Shown: piece by piece, positions 63,521-64,000 of the stretch
Position numbering within the stretch: the stretch's first letter is position 1
Layout of the letters: each line of letters starts with the position of its first letter
From: Plumapathes pennacea
Lineage: Eukaryota; Cnidaria; Anthozoa; Antipatharia; Myriopathidae
NCBI GenBank assembly: GCA_964036295.1
Contig: OZ038463.1
Coordinates: 31,449,295-31,513,294 of the forward strand
Direction: 5' to 3'
DNA length: 64,000 nt
Position numbers and translations under genes: made by a program
Notes under the pieces: model-generated
The model's input: the letters and a program-made list of their open reading frames with translations, nothing else
Told to the model about the DNA's origin: nothing
Database searches by the model: none

Positions 63521-64000
63521 ATATATTTTTTATTTGTCTCTTTTGATCATAGAATGGAAAGTATTGTTTTGTACAGAGCGTTTGATTATTAGTGTGTCAA
63601 AAGAAATATTAGGATTGATATGTTACATTCATTGATAAAGTCGCTGCCCCAATGTAAAGGGGCCCTTAGCCAATGCAATGTTTTTGTTTACATCTAGAAA
63701 TGTGTAAAAAAAAAAAAACAAAACAAAACAAAAGACATCAAAAGAAAAACAGGCAAGTATCACTTTTAGGCCAAAAGAAATTTATCTTCTGCTCAAACGA
63801 ATTAGATGAAAGTGGATTGCTATTCATCGTTCGACTTCTTATCGAGGGCTCAAAAAATGGCGGATAGAGGATTTTGGCGCGCAAAGGACTGTGGGTGAGA
63901 GAGCCCCTTTAATTCGAAAACATTAAATTTATCCAAATAACATTCCATTGCTTTATTTTAATTTGCGATCTAGCTTTCATAGTGGCTATGTTTTCTCACA
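63521..64000. other. 3' flank of gene 2
   Basis: Probable 3' UTR. No AATAAA was found; an ATTAAA at 63921 is the only weak candidate. Contains an A-rich tract at 63705-63735. Confidence 0.4.

Overview
The window looks like one scaffold piece of an anthozoan cnidarian genome, most likely a stony coral. This is inferred from AT-rich introns full of small inverted-repeat transposons, short phase-matched exons, and an IL-17-receptor-type SEFIR gene family. No bacterial features are present. The scaffold has one 200-base N gap (37684-37883).

Genes. Two paralogous multi-exon receptor genes lie in tandem on the + strand. Gene 1 (1949-14738, 5' end not found) and gene 2 (36186 or 38818 to 63520, apparently complete, 435 residues) encode type I membrane proteins. 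Each has a small glycosylated ectodomain, one transmembrane exon, a short linker exon and a large last exon carrying a SEFIR domain, the cytoplasmic signalling module of IL-17 receptors. Corresponding exons join in the same phases, so the genes arose by duplication. Gene 2 also has a plausible alternative last exon (57130-57209) that would give a membrane-anchored receptor lacking SEFIR, a possible decoy. Between the receptors is a two-exon gene for a small secreted cysteine-rich protein (23900-24613) with a signal peptide, dibasic sites and two poly(A) signals. Its family is not recognised.

Layout. 1-14.7 kb: gene 1, with introns holding MITEs and a B-A-B repeat block. 15.2-21.1 kb: a very large imperfect palindrome interrupted by a Helitron-like insertion. 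21.2-28.9 kb: nested MITEs, the small secreted gene, a tRNA-derived SINE and tandem repeats. 28.9-43.3 kb: two sets of duplications. One is older and carries a receptor exon. The other is nearly identical, flanks the N gap and doubles the signal-peptide exon, so it may be an allelic assembly artefact. 43.6-63.5 kb: the rest of gene 2, with introns containing a foldback element built of alternating 14-base repeats, a Mutator-like element that has captured pieces of a RecQ-type helicase gene and an SLC25 mitochondrial carrier gene, a dead LINE, an L1-type ORF1 relic, microsatellites and several MITE families.

The likely biology is an innate-immune receptor cluster. The most unusual items are the gene-capturing Mutator-like element, the possible SEFIR-less isoform, the Helitron-like pair with empty sites visible in the same window, and the 14-base foldback arrays. 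All calls come from reading the sequence; none was tested by database search or transcript data.
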